The position numbers were made by a program, and so were the translations under genes. Shown one piece after another: positions 23,172 through 32,398 of a stretch of DNA of 64,000 bases. This DNA comes from SIG307 sp964545045 (lineage in GTDB: Bacteria > Bacillota > Clostridia > Lachnospirales > Lachnospiraceae), in NCBI GenBank assembly GCA_964545045.1, contig CAZJEN010000002.1, positions 62,001 to 126,000 of the forward strand, read 5' to 3'. Numbering within the stretch: the first letter of the stretch is position 1; each line of letters starts with the position of its first letter. Under the pieces are notes generated by a model. The model was not told the origin of the DNA. It searched no databases and was given only the letters and a program-made list of their open reading frames with translations.

Positions 23172-24944
23172 ATGGAGACAAAGAAGCACTCAAAGATGGC
23201 CTGGCTATGGGAAAATATGAAGGGTTACAGGCTGATTTATCTTGTGGGTATTTTGGGAACCGTTGTGTATAATGCAATGCAGTTGACGGTTCCGTACATT
23301 ACCCAGAAGATTATTGATACCTTCATAACGCACGAAAATGCAAGAGAGAATATGGAAACTCAGGCGGGATACTTTTTCCAACTGATTATTGCCATGATTG
23401 TGCTGACTTTTGTAAGAACATTGATTGTGTATCTGGTATGTATGGATGTGGAGCATGTATCCCAAAAGGTGTTGTATCGTGTCAGAACCCATTTGTTCGA
23501 TAAGATTGAACGTCAGGATATGAGCTTTTACAATACTTATCGTACCGGTGACTTGATGACCCGTGTGACCGGTGACTTGGATGCGGTGCGTCATATGATT
23601 GCCTGGGTTATCCGTTGTATTGTGGAGTCCTTTGCTTTATTAATTGCGACTACAGCATATTTTGTCTATATGGATTGGCGGCTTGCCGTGGCTATTTTAG
23701 CAATTGCACCGTTTATTTTAATTGTTATTGTGTTATTTCGAAATAAGGTGGCACCGAGACACAAGGAGCTTCGTGAAAAGCTGTCACACTTAAATACCGC
23801 GGCGCAGGAGAATATTTCCGGTAACCGTGTTGTAAAGGCTTTTGCGAGAGAAGACTACGAAATCAAGAAGTTTGATGAATGCAGCGTGGATTTTTCAAAG
23901 ACAAATAAGAAGACCGCACTTACCTGGGTTACTTATTTCCCGTATATTGAAACCTTCGCAAACCTGATGTCCATTGCGCTTTTGGTTGTGGGCGGTTTGT
24001 TCATTATTAACGGAAGTCTTACCATGGGTGAGTACGTGGCGTTTTCCGGTCTTATCTGGGCGGTACAGAACCCGATGCGTAACCTTGGTAATATTATGAA
24101 CGAGTTCCAGAGATTTGCAGCTGCTTCCGACAAGGTTATGGAGATTTACTATTCCGAGCCGACCATTGTGGATAAGAAAGATGCCATTGATTTACCGAAC
24201 CGTTTCAAGGGGAAGGTAGAGTTCAAGAATGTAAGTTTTAAGTACGAGGATGGCAATTTGCCGGTATTACATAACATTTCCTTTGTGGCGAATCCGGGAG
24301 AGACGGTGGCAATCATGGGTGAGACCGGTTGCGGTAAGACCTCCATGATTCAGCTGATTCCGCGATTCTATGAACCGACAGAGGGTGAAGTGCTGGTAGA
24401 CGGCATTAATGTAAACGATATGAAGCTGACACAGCTTCGTAAAAACATTGGTCTGGCTACCCAGGATGTGCTTTTGTACTCCGACACCATCGACGGTAAT
24501 ATCGCTTACGGTGACAGCAGCCTGTCTAAGGATGAGGTCGAGAAGTATGCAAAGTATTCCGCTGCTGCGAAGTTTATCAATAAGATGCCGGATGGATATG
24601 ATACCATTGTCGGAGAGCGTGGTGTAGGTCTTTCCGGTGGTCAGAAGCAGAGAATTTCACTGGCAAGAGCTTTGGCGGTAAAGCCGGCGATCCTTATCCT
24701 GGATGATACCACTTCTGCGGTGGATATGGAGACCGAAAAGCAGATTCAGCATAGTCTGAAAGAACTGGATTTTCCTTGTACGAAGCTTATCATTGCACAG
24801 CGAGTTTCGACCACAAAGTTTGCGGATAAGATATTGATTATTCAAGGCGGACGGATTACCGAAGAGGGTACTCACGAGGAGTTGGTTGCCAAGAAGGGTT
24901 ATTATTATAATCTTGTGCAGTTACAGACCGGGGAGGAGGTATAA
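23172..24944 (+). CDS. ABC exporter half-transporter, subunit 1 (degenerate Walker B)
   Basis: A 590-residue half-transporter: an N-terminal six-helix ABC_membrane domain (residues about 20-310) and a C-terminal nucleotide-binding domain with Walker A GETGCGKTS, signature LSGGQKQR and Walker B ILILDDTTSAVD. The catalytic Glu after Walker B is Asp, so its own site should be weak; the intact LSGGQ completes the partner's active site. This is the heterodimeric exporter pattern (BmrCD/LmrCD/TM287-288). ATG at 23172 is six bases after GGAGG; the upstream in-frame extension is not used. The next gene starts 2 bp after the stop. Substrate unknown (lipid, drug or peptide). Confidence 0.93.
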   Translation: METKKHSKMAWLWENMKGYRLIYLVGILGTVVYNAMQLTVPYITQKIIDTFITHENARENMETQAGYFFQLIIAMIVLTFVRTLIVYLVCMDVEHVSQKVLYRVRTHLFDKIERQDMSFYNTYRTGDLMTRVTGDLDAVRHMIAWVIRCIVESFALLIATTAYFVYMDWRLAVAILAIAPFILIVIVLFRNKVAPRHKELREKLSHLNTAAQENISGNRVVKAFAREDYEIKKFDECSVDFSKTNKKTALTWVTYFPYIETFANLMSIALLVVGGLFIINGSLTMGEYVAFSGLIWAVQNPMRNLGNIMNEFQRFAAASDKVMEIYYSEPTIVDKKDAIDLPNRFKGKVEFKNVSFKYEDGNLPVLHNISFVANPGETVAIMGETGCGKTSMIQLIPRFYEPTEGEVLVDGINVNDMKLTQLRKNIGLATQDVLLYSDTIDGNIAYGDSSLSKDEVEKYAKYSAAAKFINKMPDGYDTIVGERGVGLSGGQKQRISLARALAVKPAILILDDTTSAVDMETEKQIQHSLKELDFPCTKLIIAQRVSTTKFADKILIIQGGRITEEGTHEELVAKKGYYYNLVQLQTGEEV

Positions 24945-24946
24945 TT

Positions 24947-26728
24947 ATGGCCAGAAGAAATACATACAGAGAAGATGAAGTCTTAGAAACCCCATTTGAT
25001 TACCACCACCTGTTACGTGCTTTTGTCTATATTAAGAAGTACTTGGGGAAAATGATTTTTGCCTTTGCTTTAAGTGCTATCGGTGGTATTACCGCTCTGT
25101 TTGGACCGAAGATTACCCAGGTGGCACTGGATGAGGCGATTCCGGACGGAAATGTAAAGCGGTTACTCATGTTGGTAGCCATGCTTTGCGGTTGTTTTAT
25201 CCTCAGTATTATTTTTACGACGATTCGTTCCAGAATTATGATTAACGTCAGCCAGAATATTATTTATGATATTCGTAAGGATGTGTTCGAACATTTACAG
25301 AAGCTGCCGTTCCAGTATTACGATGACAGACCTCACGGAAAGATTTTGATTCGTGTCGTAAACTATGTAAATTCCGTATCGGATATGTTATCCAACGGTT
25401 TGATTAACGTAGTATTGGAAATCATGAACCTTGTGTTTATTGTAATCTTTATGTTCTGCGTGGATGTAAAGCTTTCGCTGGTGGTATTGGCCGGTGTGCC
25501 GATTTTGGCAGTCTTTATGTTCTGGATTAAGAACAAACAGAGAAAGGCATGGCAGCAGGTTTCCAATAAGAACTCAAACCTGAATGCATACTTGCAGGAA
25601 AACATTGTGGGTGCCAGAATCACCCAGATGTTTGCTCGTGAAGAAGAAAATGCGGAGACCTTCGCGGAGCTTTCCGACCGTTGCAGAAAAACCTGGTTTA
25701 AGGCGGTTATGTACAGTAACCTGGTATGGCCGGGTATCGATAATATTTCCGTATGGGTAAGAGGTGCTGTGTTCATTGTGGGACTTTACTTTATGGGAAT
25801 CGGAGAGGTGAGTCTCGGTGTTATTGTAGCGATTACTTCTTACGCGGCACGGTTCTGGCAGCCGATTATGAACCTTGGTAATATTTTCAATAACTTCATC
25901 AATAACATTGCATATCTGGAGCGTATTTTTGAAACCTTGGACGAGCCGGTAACCGTAGATGATGCAGAAGATGCTACGGAGATGGCACCGATTAAGGGCG
26001 ATGTTACTTTTGAGAACGTAACCTTTGCTTACGAAGAGGGCAAGGATGTTTTAAAGAATGTATCCTTTACCGTAAAGGCCGGTGAGAGTGTGGCTCTTGT
26101 AGGACCGACCGGCGCCGGAAAGAGTACTATTGTAAACCTGATTTCCAGATTCTATAATGTAAATCAGGGCCGTGTCTTAATTGACGGGCAGGATATTTCG
26201 AAGGTGACTTTACATTCCCTTCGATCCCAGATGGGTATTATGTTACAGGACAGCTTTATCTTCTCCGGAACCATTGAAGATAACATCCGTTACGGTAAGT
26301 TGGATGCGACCACAGAGGAGATTGTTAAGTCTAGTAAGACGGTATGTGCGGACGACTTTATTACCAGATTCCAGGATGGTTATCAGACAGAGGTAAAGGA
26401 ACGAGGTTCTCTTCTTTCCCAGGGACAGAAGCAGTTGATTTCCTTCGCAAGAACCCTCCTTTCCGACCCGGCGATTTTGGTGCTGGATGAAGCAACCTCC
26501 AGTATCGACGTACAGACGGAGCGTGCTTTACAGCAGGGTATTGATGCAATGTGTGAAGGAAGAACCTCCTTTATCATTGCCCACAGACTTTCTACCATTA
26601 AGAACTGTGACAAGATAATGTACATCGATCAGGGCGGCATTGTGGAATGCGGCAGCCATGCGGAACTTTTGGCAAAGAAAGGCTACTACTACAAGTTGTA
26701 CACGGCGCAGATGGATGACATCGCATAA
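24947..26728 (+). CDS. ABC exporter half-transporter, subunit 2 (canonical Walker B)
   Basis: A 593-residue partner of the upstream protein. It has six transmembrane helices, Walker A GPTGAGKST, signature LSQGQKQL (Gly to Gln change) and an intact Walker B ILVLDEATSSID with catalytic Glu, then the switch His in IIAHRLST. It therefore supplies the hydrolytic site, closed by LSGGQ of subunit 1, while its own altered signature caps the degenerate site. The pairing explains both deviations. A terminator follows at 26751. Confidence 0.93.
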   Translation: MARRNTYREDEVLETPFDYHHLLRAFVYIKKYLGKMIFAFALSAIGGITALFGPKITQVALDEAIPDGNVKRLLMLVAMLCGCFILSIIFTTIRSRIMINVSQNIIYDIRKDVFEHLQKLPFQYYDDRPHGKILIRVVNYVNSVSDMLSNGLINVVLEIMNLVFIVIFMFCVDVKLSLVVLAGVPILAVFMFWIKNKQRKAWQQVSNKNSNLNAYLQENIVGARITQMFAREEENAETFAELSDRCRKTWFKAVMYSNLVWPGIDNISVWVRGAVFIVGLYFMGIGEVSLGVIVAITSYAARFWQPIMNLGNIFNNFINNIAYLERIFETLDEPVTVDDAEDATEMAPIKGDVTFENVTFAYEEGKDVLKNVSFTVKAGESVALVGPTGAGKSTIVNLISRFYNVNQGRVLIDGQDISKVTLHSLRSQMGIMLQDSFIFSGTIEDNIRYGKLDATTEEIVKSSKTVCADDFITRFQDGYQTEVKERGSLLSQGQKQLISFARTLLSDPAILVLDEATSSIDVQTERALQQGIDAMCEGRTSFIIAHRLSTIKNCDKIMYIDQGGIVECGSHAELLAKKGYYYKLYTAQMDDIA

Positions 26729-26750
26729 GAATAACGGGAAAACGGGTTGT

Positions 26751-26783
26751 CGCAAAAACGGTGCGGTGACCCGTTTTTGCTGC
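26751..26783 (+). terminator. Terminator of the ABC exporter operon
   Basis: GCAAAAACGG pairs with CCGTTTTTGC around an 11-base loop; an alternative longer stem uses ACGGGT/ACCCGT. T-rich 3' strand. Confidence 0.65.
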
Positions 26784-26836
26784 TTCCCAAAGGCGGACAG
26801 ATATGCTAAAATGAATAATGACGGAGGTGTAGGTGT

Positions 26837-27877
26837 ATGAATGTCAAGAATGTTAGATTAATCGGGCGTGTGATGCCCTTAGAGAATACGTTATGGATGG
26901 CGCTTTCGGGAACGGGAGTTGAATTTTTCGTGAGCGGTACATTTGCAAAGATTACGTTTATAGCGGATGATACCTGGAACGGTGTGCCGGAGAACCGGGC
27001 GCGGGTGGCGGTGTATGTAGACGGAGAAAGAGTGGCAGACATGCTACTGAGTCAGCCGGAAACCACGGTTTCTGCGTTTGTTTCAGAGAAGGAAGAAAAT
27101 CATATAATCCGGGTAATAAAGCTTTCGGAGTCTGCTATGTCTACCTGCGGTATTTTAGAGATTGAAACAGATGGAGTAATTTCTCCGACAGCACCGAAGG
27201 ATTTGCTGATTGAGTTTGTGGGAGATTCCATTACCTGCGGATACGGCGTGGATGATGAAGACAGAGATCATCATTTTGCTACCGGTACGGAGGATGTGAC
27301 GCGGGCCTATGCTTACAAGACGGCGAAAGAGTTGGTTGCGGATTACAGTATGGTATCTTTCAGTGGGTACGGCATTGTTTCAGGCTATACCGCTACAGGA
27401 GAGAAGCTGGGAAATCAGTTAGTACCGGATTATTATGAGAAGCTGGGATTTTCTTACGGGACATATAAAGAAGAATATAAACCGCAAAATATGGCATGGG
27501 ATTTTGCAAAGTTGCAGCCGGATTTGGTAGTTATTAATCTGGGAACCAACGATATGAGTTATGTACTGGATAAGGAAGAAAGAAGAGAAGAGTATATTGC
27601 CGGCTATCTTGCGTTTTTGAAAACGATACGGAAAAATAATGTGGGCGCAAGACTTCTTTGTGTATTGGGAATGATGGGCGAGGATCTATGCCCGGCAGTG
27701 GAGGAAGTGGTAGAACGGTATAAACAAGAGACGGGGGATACAAAGATTTCATATATGGGCTTTACGGACCAGCTGCCTGAGGACGGATATGTGGCGGATT
27801 GGCATCCGACGGAGAACACCCATACAAAAGCGGCATCGAGGCTGACAGAAGAGATAAAGAAAGTAATGGGATGGTAG
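26837..27877 (+). CDS. SGNH/GDSL esterase with N-terminal CE2-type jelly roll
   Basis: A 346-residue esterase without signal peptide. The first 115 residues are beta-rich (VEFFVSGTFAKITFIADD), as in the jelly-roll domain of carbohydrate esterase family 2. The catalytic domain has block I FVGDSITCG (nucleophile Ser), block III LGTNDM and block V DWHPTENTH (Asp and His). CE2 enzymes remove acetyl groups from xylan or gluco-oligosaccharides, which fits the nearby xylan genes; here the protein is probably cytosolic and acts on imported oligomers. GGAGGTG precedes the ATG. The MFS gene follows by 38 bp. Confidence 0.82.
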   Translation: MNVKNVRLIGRVMPLENTLWMALSGTGVEFFVSGTFAKITFIADDTWNGVPENRARVAVYVDGERVADMLLSQPETTVSAFVSEKEENHIIRVIKLSESAMSTCGILEIETDGVISPTAPKDLLIEFVGDSITCGYGVDDEDRDHHFATGTEDVTRAYAYKTAKELVADYSMVSFSGYGIVSGYTATGEKLGNQLVPDYYEKLGFSYGTYKEEYKPQNMAWDFAKLQPDLVVINLGTNDMSYVLDKEERREEYIAGYLAFLKTIRKNNVGARLLCVLGMMGEDLCPAVEEVVERYKQETGDTKISYMGFTDQLPEDGYVADWHPTENTHTKAASRLTEEIKKVMGW

Positions 27878-27915
27878 AGTTCTCTTAAAGAAGAAACTGT
27901 AATGAGGTTTATTTT

Positions 27916-29109
27916 ATGAATAGTAATTATAAAGGTACGATCTATGCCTGTTTTGTAGGCTATGTCGTACAAGCAATCATCAATAATTTTGCACCGCTTC
28001 TGTTTTTGACCTTTCAGGATTCCTACGGGATTCCGCTGTCGAAGATTACATTTTTGGTGACCTTCAACTTTTTGTTCCAGCTGGCTGTGGATTTGATTGC
28101 GGCGGTTGTGATCGATAAAATCGGTTACCGGGTGGCTGCGGTGGCAGCCCATGTGTTTGCTACGGCAGGTCTGGTGTCCATGGCGTTTTTGCCGGACATG
28201 ATGCCTGATCCGTTTGTGGGGCTGATGATATCTGTAGTGATTTATGCTTTGGGCGGTGGTCTTTTGGAGGTGCTAATCAGCCCGATGGTAGAGGCTTGTC
28301 CGACAGATAACAAGGAAGCTGCCATGAGCCTATTACATTCCTTCTATTGCTGGGGACACGTAGGCGTGGTGCTGTTGTCTACGTTATTCTTTGTGACGGT
28401 GGGCATCGAACACTGGAAGGTGTTGGCTGTTTTATGGGCAGTGATTCCGGTGATAAATGGTATCGCATTTTTAAGAGTGCCGATTGCCAAGCTGTTATCC
28501 GATGAGGATAAGGGCATGTCCATTAAGGAGCTGGTGTCAGGGAAAGCCTTTTGGATTTTTATATTGCTTATGTTCTGTGCGGGCAGCTGCGAACAGGCGG
28601 TGAGCCAGTGGGCATCCGCTTTTGCGGAAAAGGGACTGAATATCAGTAAGACCTTGGGAGACTTGGCGGGACCGATGCTCTTTGCAATCTGCATGGGTGC
28701 GGCCCGGGTGCTATACAGTAAAATCGGAGAAAAGATACAGTTGAGAGCAGCGATGGTATTTTGCGGATTGCTTTGTCTCGGAAGCTATTTACTGATTTCA
28801 TTATCACCGCTTCCGTTATTGGGCTTAATCGGCTGCGGTATCTGCGGATTTTCCGTAGGGCTTTTGTGGCCGGGAACCTTCAGTCTGGCGGCGGTCGGAC
28901 TTCCGAGAGGAGGTACGGCTATGTTCGCGCTTCTGGCTCTTGCGGGAGATTTAGGCTGTTCCATGGGACCGACCCTGGTGGGCAGAGTGTCCGCGGCGGC
29001 GGGTGATGATTTGAGAAAAGGAATTCTGGTGGCGGTGGTTTTGCCGGTGATGCTGTTGGTGGCACTTTGGATGAATAAGAGAACAGAAGGGAACAAGAGA
29101 AATGTCTGA
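27916..29109 (+). CDS. Major facilitator superfamily transporter
   Basis: A 397-residue membrane protein with about twelve hydrophobic segments and an MFS-type loop after helix 2 (DLIAAVVIDKIGYRVAAVAA). Acidic and aromatic residues in helices (VSQWASAFAEKG) recall sugar MFS carriers, but the substrate cannot be called. It is co-directional with the esterase gene, and its last eight bases overlap the start of the HTH gene (ATG 29102), suggesting an esterase-MFS-HTH operon for acetylated oligosaccharide use (inference). Confidence 0.85.
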   Translation: MNSNYKGTIYACFVGYVVQAIINNFAPLLFLTFQDSYGIPLSKITFLVTFNFLFQLAVDLIAAVVIDKIGYRVAAVAAHVFATAGLVSMAFLPDMMPDPFVGLMISVVIYALGGGLLEVLISPMVEACPTDNKEAAMSLLHSFYCWGHVGVVLLSTLFFVTVGIEHWKVLAVLWAVIPVINGIAFLRVPIAKLLSDEDKGMSIKELVSGKAFWIFILLMFCAGSCEQAVSQWASAFAEKGLNISKTLGDLAGPMLFAICMGAARVLYSKIGEKIQLRAAMVFCGLLCLGSYLLISLSPLPLLGLIGCGICGFSVGLLWPGTFSLAAVGLPRGGTAMFALLALAGDLGCSMGPTLVGRVSAAAGDDLRKGILVAVVLPVMLLVALWMNKRTEGNKRNV

Positions 29110-29557
29110 GATACCTGGAAACAAAAATATAACCGGCAGAAAAGACACGCAGATGCTGCAATCGGAGTTAAAAAATGCGCAAAGTCCGGAGGCGTTTGTG
29201 GTAGCCAATCAGGCGGAGCTGCAGACAAAGAGTGTGGCAGAATATTTGAATGAAATGTTAATCCGGTACAATCTGGAAAAGTGTGATGTGAACAAAAGAG
29301 CAGACCTTGCGGGTAATTATTTCTATCAGGTGTGTAACGGGAATAAGCATCCGGGACGGGATAAACTCATACAAATCGCATTGGGATTTCCTTTGACACT
29401 AGGCGAAACGCAGTATCTGCTTCGCTTGGGCGGACATTCGGAACTGTATGTGAGAAACAGCAGAGATGCATTCCTGATGTTTGCGATCGAAAAAGGGTAT
29501 GGCATACAACGGGTGAATGAACTGTTGTATGAGAATAAAAAGGAATTGTTGGAGTAA
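29102..29557 (+). CDS. HTH-domain protein, copy 1 (unknown family)
   Basis: A 151-residue soluble protein. Residues about 45-110 look like a lambda-repressor-type HTH: VAEYLNEMLIRYNLEKCDVN, KRADLAGNYFYQVCNGNK and PGRDKLIQIALGFPLTLGE. A conserved C-terminal piece follows (LRLGGHSELYVRNSRDAFLM). It has a close paralogue at 31942. Each paralogue precedes a Pro-Thr-rich LRR lipoprotein gene. The role could be regulator of, or cytosolic partner to, the kinase locus at 35386. It overlaps the upstream MFS gene and is followed by a terminator and an M2 element. Confidence 0.6.
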   Translation: MSEIPGNKNITGRKDTQMLQSELKNAQSPEAFVVANQAELQTKSVAEYLNEMLIRYNLEKCDVNKRADLAGNYFYQVCNGNKHPGRDKLIQIALGFPLTLGETQYLLRLGGHSELYVRNSRDAFLMFAIEKGYGIQRVNELLYENKKELLE

Positions 29558-29562
29558 GGGAT

Positions 29563-29601
29563 AGGACGTTGGAAACGAAAATCGTGGACAACGTCCTTTT
29601 T
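29563..29601 (+). terminator. Terminator after HTH copy 1
   Basis: AGGACGTT (29563-29570) pairs with AACGTCCT (29590-29597), followed by Ts. The loop is 19 bases. Confidence 0.6.
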
Positions 29602-29648
29602 GCGTGCAGGCGAAATGCGAACGCGCCCACGACCGAGCGGCTGTGCTG

Positions 29649-29703
29649 AGAGGGTCCACACCGTCCAGTGGACGGTGGTTCTGGACGGACCGAAACGGAG
29701 AGA
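29649..29703 (+). ncRNA. Isolated structured module M2, copy E
   Basis: GAGAGGGTCC start; stem 1 29654-29658 with 29682-29686; stem 2 29659-29666 with 29670-29677; loop AGT; bulge GTTC; tail GACCGAAACGGAGA. It shares the M2 fold and loop/bulge letters, but its flanks have lost the AGGGG...CTCCCC closing stem. No M1 module is nearby. It lies in the 324-bp stretch between HTH copy 1 and the first lipoprotein gene. Confidence 0.5.
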
Positions 29704-29741
29704 AGACAGGGCAGGCACAAGGTGCGTCTGTACGAGTGACT

Positions 29742-29854
29742 AAAATTTGTTCTGTGAGTATAAGACATTTAAAGGTGTATCGTTTACAATGAATATATGT
29801 AATATTTTATGAAAAAGTCAGACAGAACATAAAAAAACGGAAGGTGTTCGGACG
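29742..29854 (+). repeat. Duplicated control region, copy 1 (pair with 31816-31926)
   Basis: About 112 bp nearly identical to 31816-31926. Both contain TTTGTTCTGTGAGTATAAGA near the start and GTCAGACAGAACATAAAA near the end; TGTTCTGT and ACAGAACA are inverted arms about 65 bp apart. Copy 1 sits directly before a lipoprotein gene, copy 2 before an HTH gene. Probably promoter plus operator. Confidence 0.65.
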
Positions 29855-29881
29855 ATTTGTAAGATAGAAGGAGGAAAAAGC

Positions 29882-31761
29882 ATGAGAAAGAGAATTTTAG
29901 CAGTACTGATGGTCTTAACCATGGTACTGGGTACAATCGGATGCCAGAGCGAAACTCAGGTAGGTGCTCCGGTGACAACCAACGCTCCGGCAGAGAAAGT
30001 GATAAATGAGCCGGAGACGGAAGTGACCGAGGCGCCGGCAGAGATGAGTAAGGAACCGGAAGCAGAAGCAACCGAGGCACCGGTGGTAGAGCCGACCGCA
30101 ACCCAAGAACCGACTGCGACCCCGGAACCGACAGCAACACCGGAGCCGACCGCGACGCCGGAGCCGACCGCAACCCCGGAGCCGACCGCGACGCCGGAGT
30201 CGACCGCGACGCCAANNNNNNNNNNNNNNNNNNNNNNNNNNNNNNNNNNNNNNNNNNNNNNNNNNNNNNNNNNNNNNNNNNNNNNNNNNNNNNNNNNNNN
30301 NNNNNNNNNNNNNNNGAGCCGACCGCAACCCCGGAGCCGACCGCGACGCCGGAGTCGACCGCGACGCCAAAGCCGACCGCGACCCCAAAGCCGACCAAAC
30401 AGGTGGAAGAGGTTCCTGAATATCTGACCTATCAGGTGGTCGGAGATTATGCTATAGAAATCACAGGATTGAAGGATGAGTACAAAGATGAACTGTTAGA
30501 CGTTGTTTTTATTCCGTCAAGGGTAGACGGGCTTCCTGTGTACGGCATTGCAAGTGAAGCATTTAAAGGCTGTACTAACATACTCAAGGTTGAACTTCCG
30601 GAAAGTTTATTGTGGATTCGGAGTAATGCATTTTTCGGTTGCAGTTCCCTTGCTACCGTTAAGATGAAAACTGGAATAACAGATATCGATAACTATGCAT
30701 TTGCATATTGCGCAAGCCTGCGTGAGATTGAGCTTCCGGAAAGTCTGTATTTTATTGGTAGCGGAGTATTTTGCTGCTCTGATTTAGAAAATATCAATAT
30801 CCCGGATAGTGTGGGAGATATGGGTATCCAGATTTTTGACGGCTGTTTTGATTTAAAGGAAATTGATGTCAAGCCGGGCTCATATGCAGAAGCGTGGGTA
30901 AAAGAAAACGGACTTGGGAATTTACTGGTGGCCGGAACGGAGGGGGGAACAGATGTAGCGGTTCCGGAATACTTAAACTATCAGGTTCGGAATGATCAGG
31001 TTACAATACATGGAGTAAAAAGTCAGCATAAATCTACCATAACGGAATTGGTGATACCGTCGGAAATCGAGGGGTGTCCGGTAACAAAGATATATAATGA
31101 TGCATTTTACGGTTGCAAGGCATTGCGTAGCATTGTAATTCCGGAGGGAGTAACATCCATCGGTTCAAATGCATTTGCAGGATGTACTTCATTAACGGAT
31201 ATTAAGCTTCCGGATAGCATTGTTTCCATTGGTATGATGGCATTCTATAAAGTGCCTTGGCTTGAAAATGAACTGGCGGATAATAAGCTTGTGACGGTAG
31301 GCAAGCTTTTGATTAAATGCAGAGAATCCGTAACAAAGGTGGCGATTCCGGACAATATCACCAGTATAGGGCATAGTGCATTTGCTGACTGTGTTGATTT
31401 AGTCAGTGTGGATATTCCGGACACGGTTACCTACATAGATGATGAGGCTTTTTGTGATTGTGCTTCACTAAAGAGTATCACAATCCCGGAGGGAATAGAA
31501 TTTATCGGGTATCGTACGTTTTACGGTTGTGAGTCTCTAAAGAGTATTGAACTTCCGAATAGTGTATACACGATTGTTGATGAGGCGTTCTATAAGTGCA
31601 GCAGTTTGACAAGTATTACAATCCCGGACAGTGTTACCTATATCGGTGAGTGGGTATTTGATGAATGCGATAATTTAAGCAGTATTAAAGTAAAGAAGGG
31701 TTCTTATGCAGAAGAGTGGGCAAAAGAGAGCGGATATGCAGACTTGTTGGTAGTTGAATAA
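29882..31761 (+). CDS. Pro-Thr-rich lipoprotein with BspA-type leucine-rich repeats (interrupted by scaffold gap)
   Basis: A surface lipoprotein: signal MRKRILAVLMVLTMVLGTIG with lipid Cys21, then a Thr/Ala/Glu-rich and (PTATPE)n stalk, then two blocks of LRR_5 repeats (units such as SNAFFGCSSLATVKM and ITIPEGIEFIGYRTFYGC), each block ending in a GSYAE(A/E)W capping motif. A 100-N gap (30216-30315) breaks the frame as written. The 55 bases on each side of the gap are identical, and merging them restores one frame of 574 residues. BspA-type repeats mediate binding to proteins or surfaces in other bacteria; ligand unknown here. GGAGG precedes the ATG. Terminator at 31777. Confidence 0.85.
30090..30395 (+). 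repeat. 18-bp tandem repeat coding (PTATPE)n, lipoprotein 1
   Basis: GAGCCGACCGCRACSCCG-type 18-mers in tandem, each coding PTATPE or PTATPK. Similar tracts occur at 32596-32760, 33183-33230 and 34385-34590. Forms a flexible wall-spanning stalk and is prone to slippage. Confidence 0.8.
30216..30315. other. Assembly gap (100 N) inside a tandem repeat
   Basis: Exactly 100 N. Bases 30161-30215 and 30316-30370 are the same 55-mer. The gap is therefore probably an unresolved contig overlap in the 18-bp repeat, not missing unique DNA; the true number of repeats is unknown. Confidence 0.9.
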
Positions 31762-31776
31762 AGTATTATGCCAAAT

Positions 31777-31808
31777 GAGGTTGGTTCAAAGTAACCAACC
31801 TCGTTTTT
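31777..31808 (+). terminator. Terminator of lipoprotein 1
   Basis: GAGGTTGGTT (31777-31786) pairs perfectly with AACCAACCTC (31793-31802), six-base loop, then GTTTTT. Confidence 0.85.
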
Positions 31809-31815
31809 CGTCGGC

Positions 31816-31926
31816 AAAAATTTGTTCTGTGAGTATAAGACATTTAGAGGTGTATCGTTTACAATGAATCTATGTAATATTTTACGAAAAAGTCAGACAG
31901 AACATAAAATGGAAGGTGTTCGGACG
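31816..31926 (+). repeat. Duplicated control region, copy 2
   Basis: Second copy of the region at 29742-29854, including the TGTTCTGT and ACAGAACA inverted arms. It lies upstream of HTH copy 2. Confidence 0.65.
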
Positions 31927-31941
31927 AAGGGGAGAACTGTT

Positions 31942-32379
31942 TTGAAAGAATTACATAGAAAGAAAGATACGATGACATTGCAATCGGAGCTTCGGCATTC
32001 GGATGACGTGGAACAGTTTATGGAAGCCAATCAATCCGAGTTCGATTTGCTCAGCATGTCGGAGTATTTGAATGAATTATTGAAGAAATACAAGCTGGAA
32101 AAGAGTGATGTGGTGAAAAGGGGCGGCTTTACGGGAACCTATTTATACCACATTTTTGACGGAACGAAAAATCCCAGCCGGGACAAGCTGATTCAATTGG
32201 CATTGGGGTTTCCACTGACCTTGGAAGAAACCCAGAAGCTGTTACGTCTTGGAGGATATGCGGAGCTTTATGTCAGAGACAGCAGAGATGCGTTTTTGAT
32301 GTTCGGGCTGGAGAAAAAGTACGCGGTACAGCAACTGAATGAGCTGTTGTATAAAAATAAAAAGAAAATATTAGAGTAA
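31942..32379 (+). CDS. HTH-domain protein, copy 2
   Basis: A paralogue of the protein at 29102, about 145 residues: LQSEL, MSEYLNELLKKYKLEKSDVV, IFDGTKNPSRDKLIQLALGF and YVRDSRDAFLMFGLEKKYAV align with copy 1. A TTG at 31942, seven bases after AGGGGAG, is the most likely start; it makes the N-terminus equal in length to copy 1. In-frame ATGs at 31909 and 31972 have poor ribosome sites. It is followed after 19 bp by lipoprotein 2, so the two are co-transcribed. Possible autoregulator through the duplicated upstream region. Confidence 0.6.
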   Translation: MKELHRKKDTMTLQSELRHSDDVEQFMEANQSEFDLLSMSEYLNELLKKYKLEKSDVVKRGGFTGTYLYHIFDGTKNPSRDKLIQLALGFPLTLEETQKLLRLGGYAELYVRDSRDAFLMFGLEKKYAVQQLNELLYKNKKKILE

Positions 32380-32398
32380 ATTGAACGGAGGAAAATGT

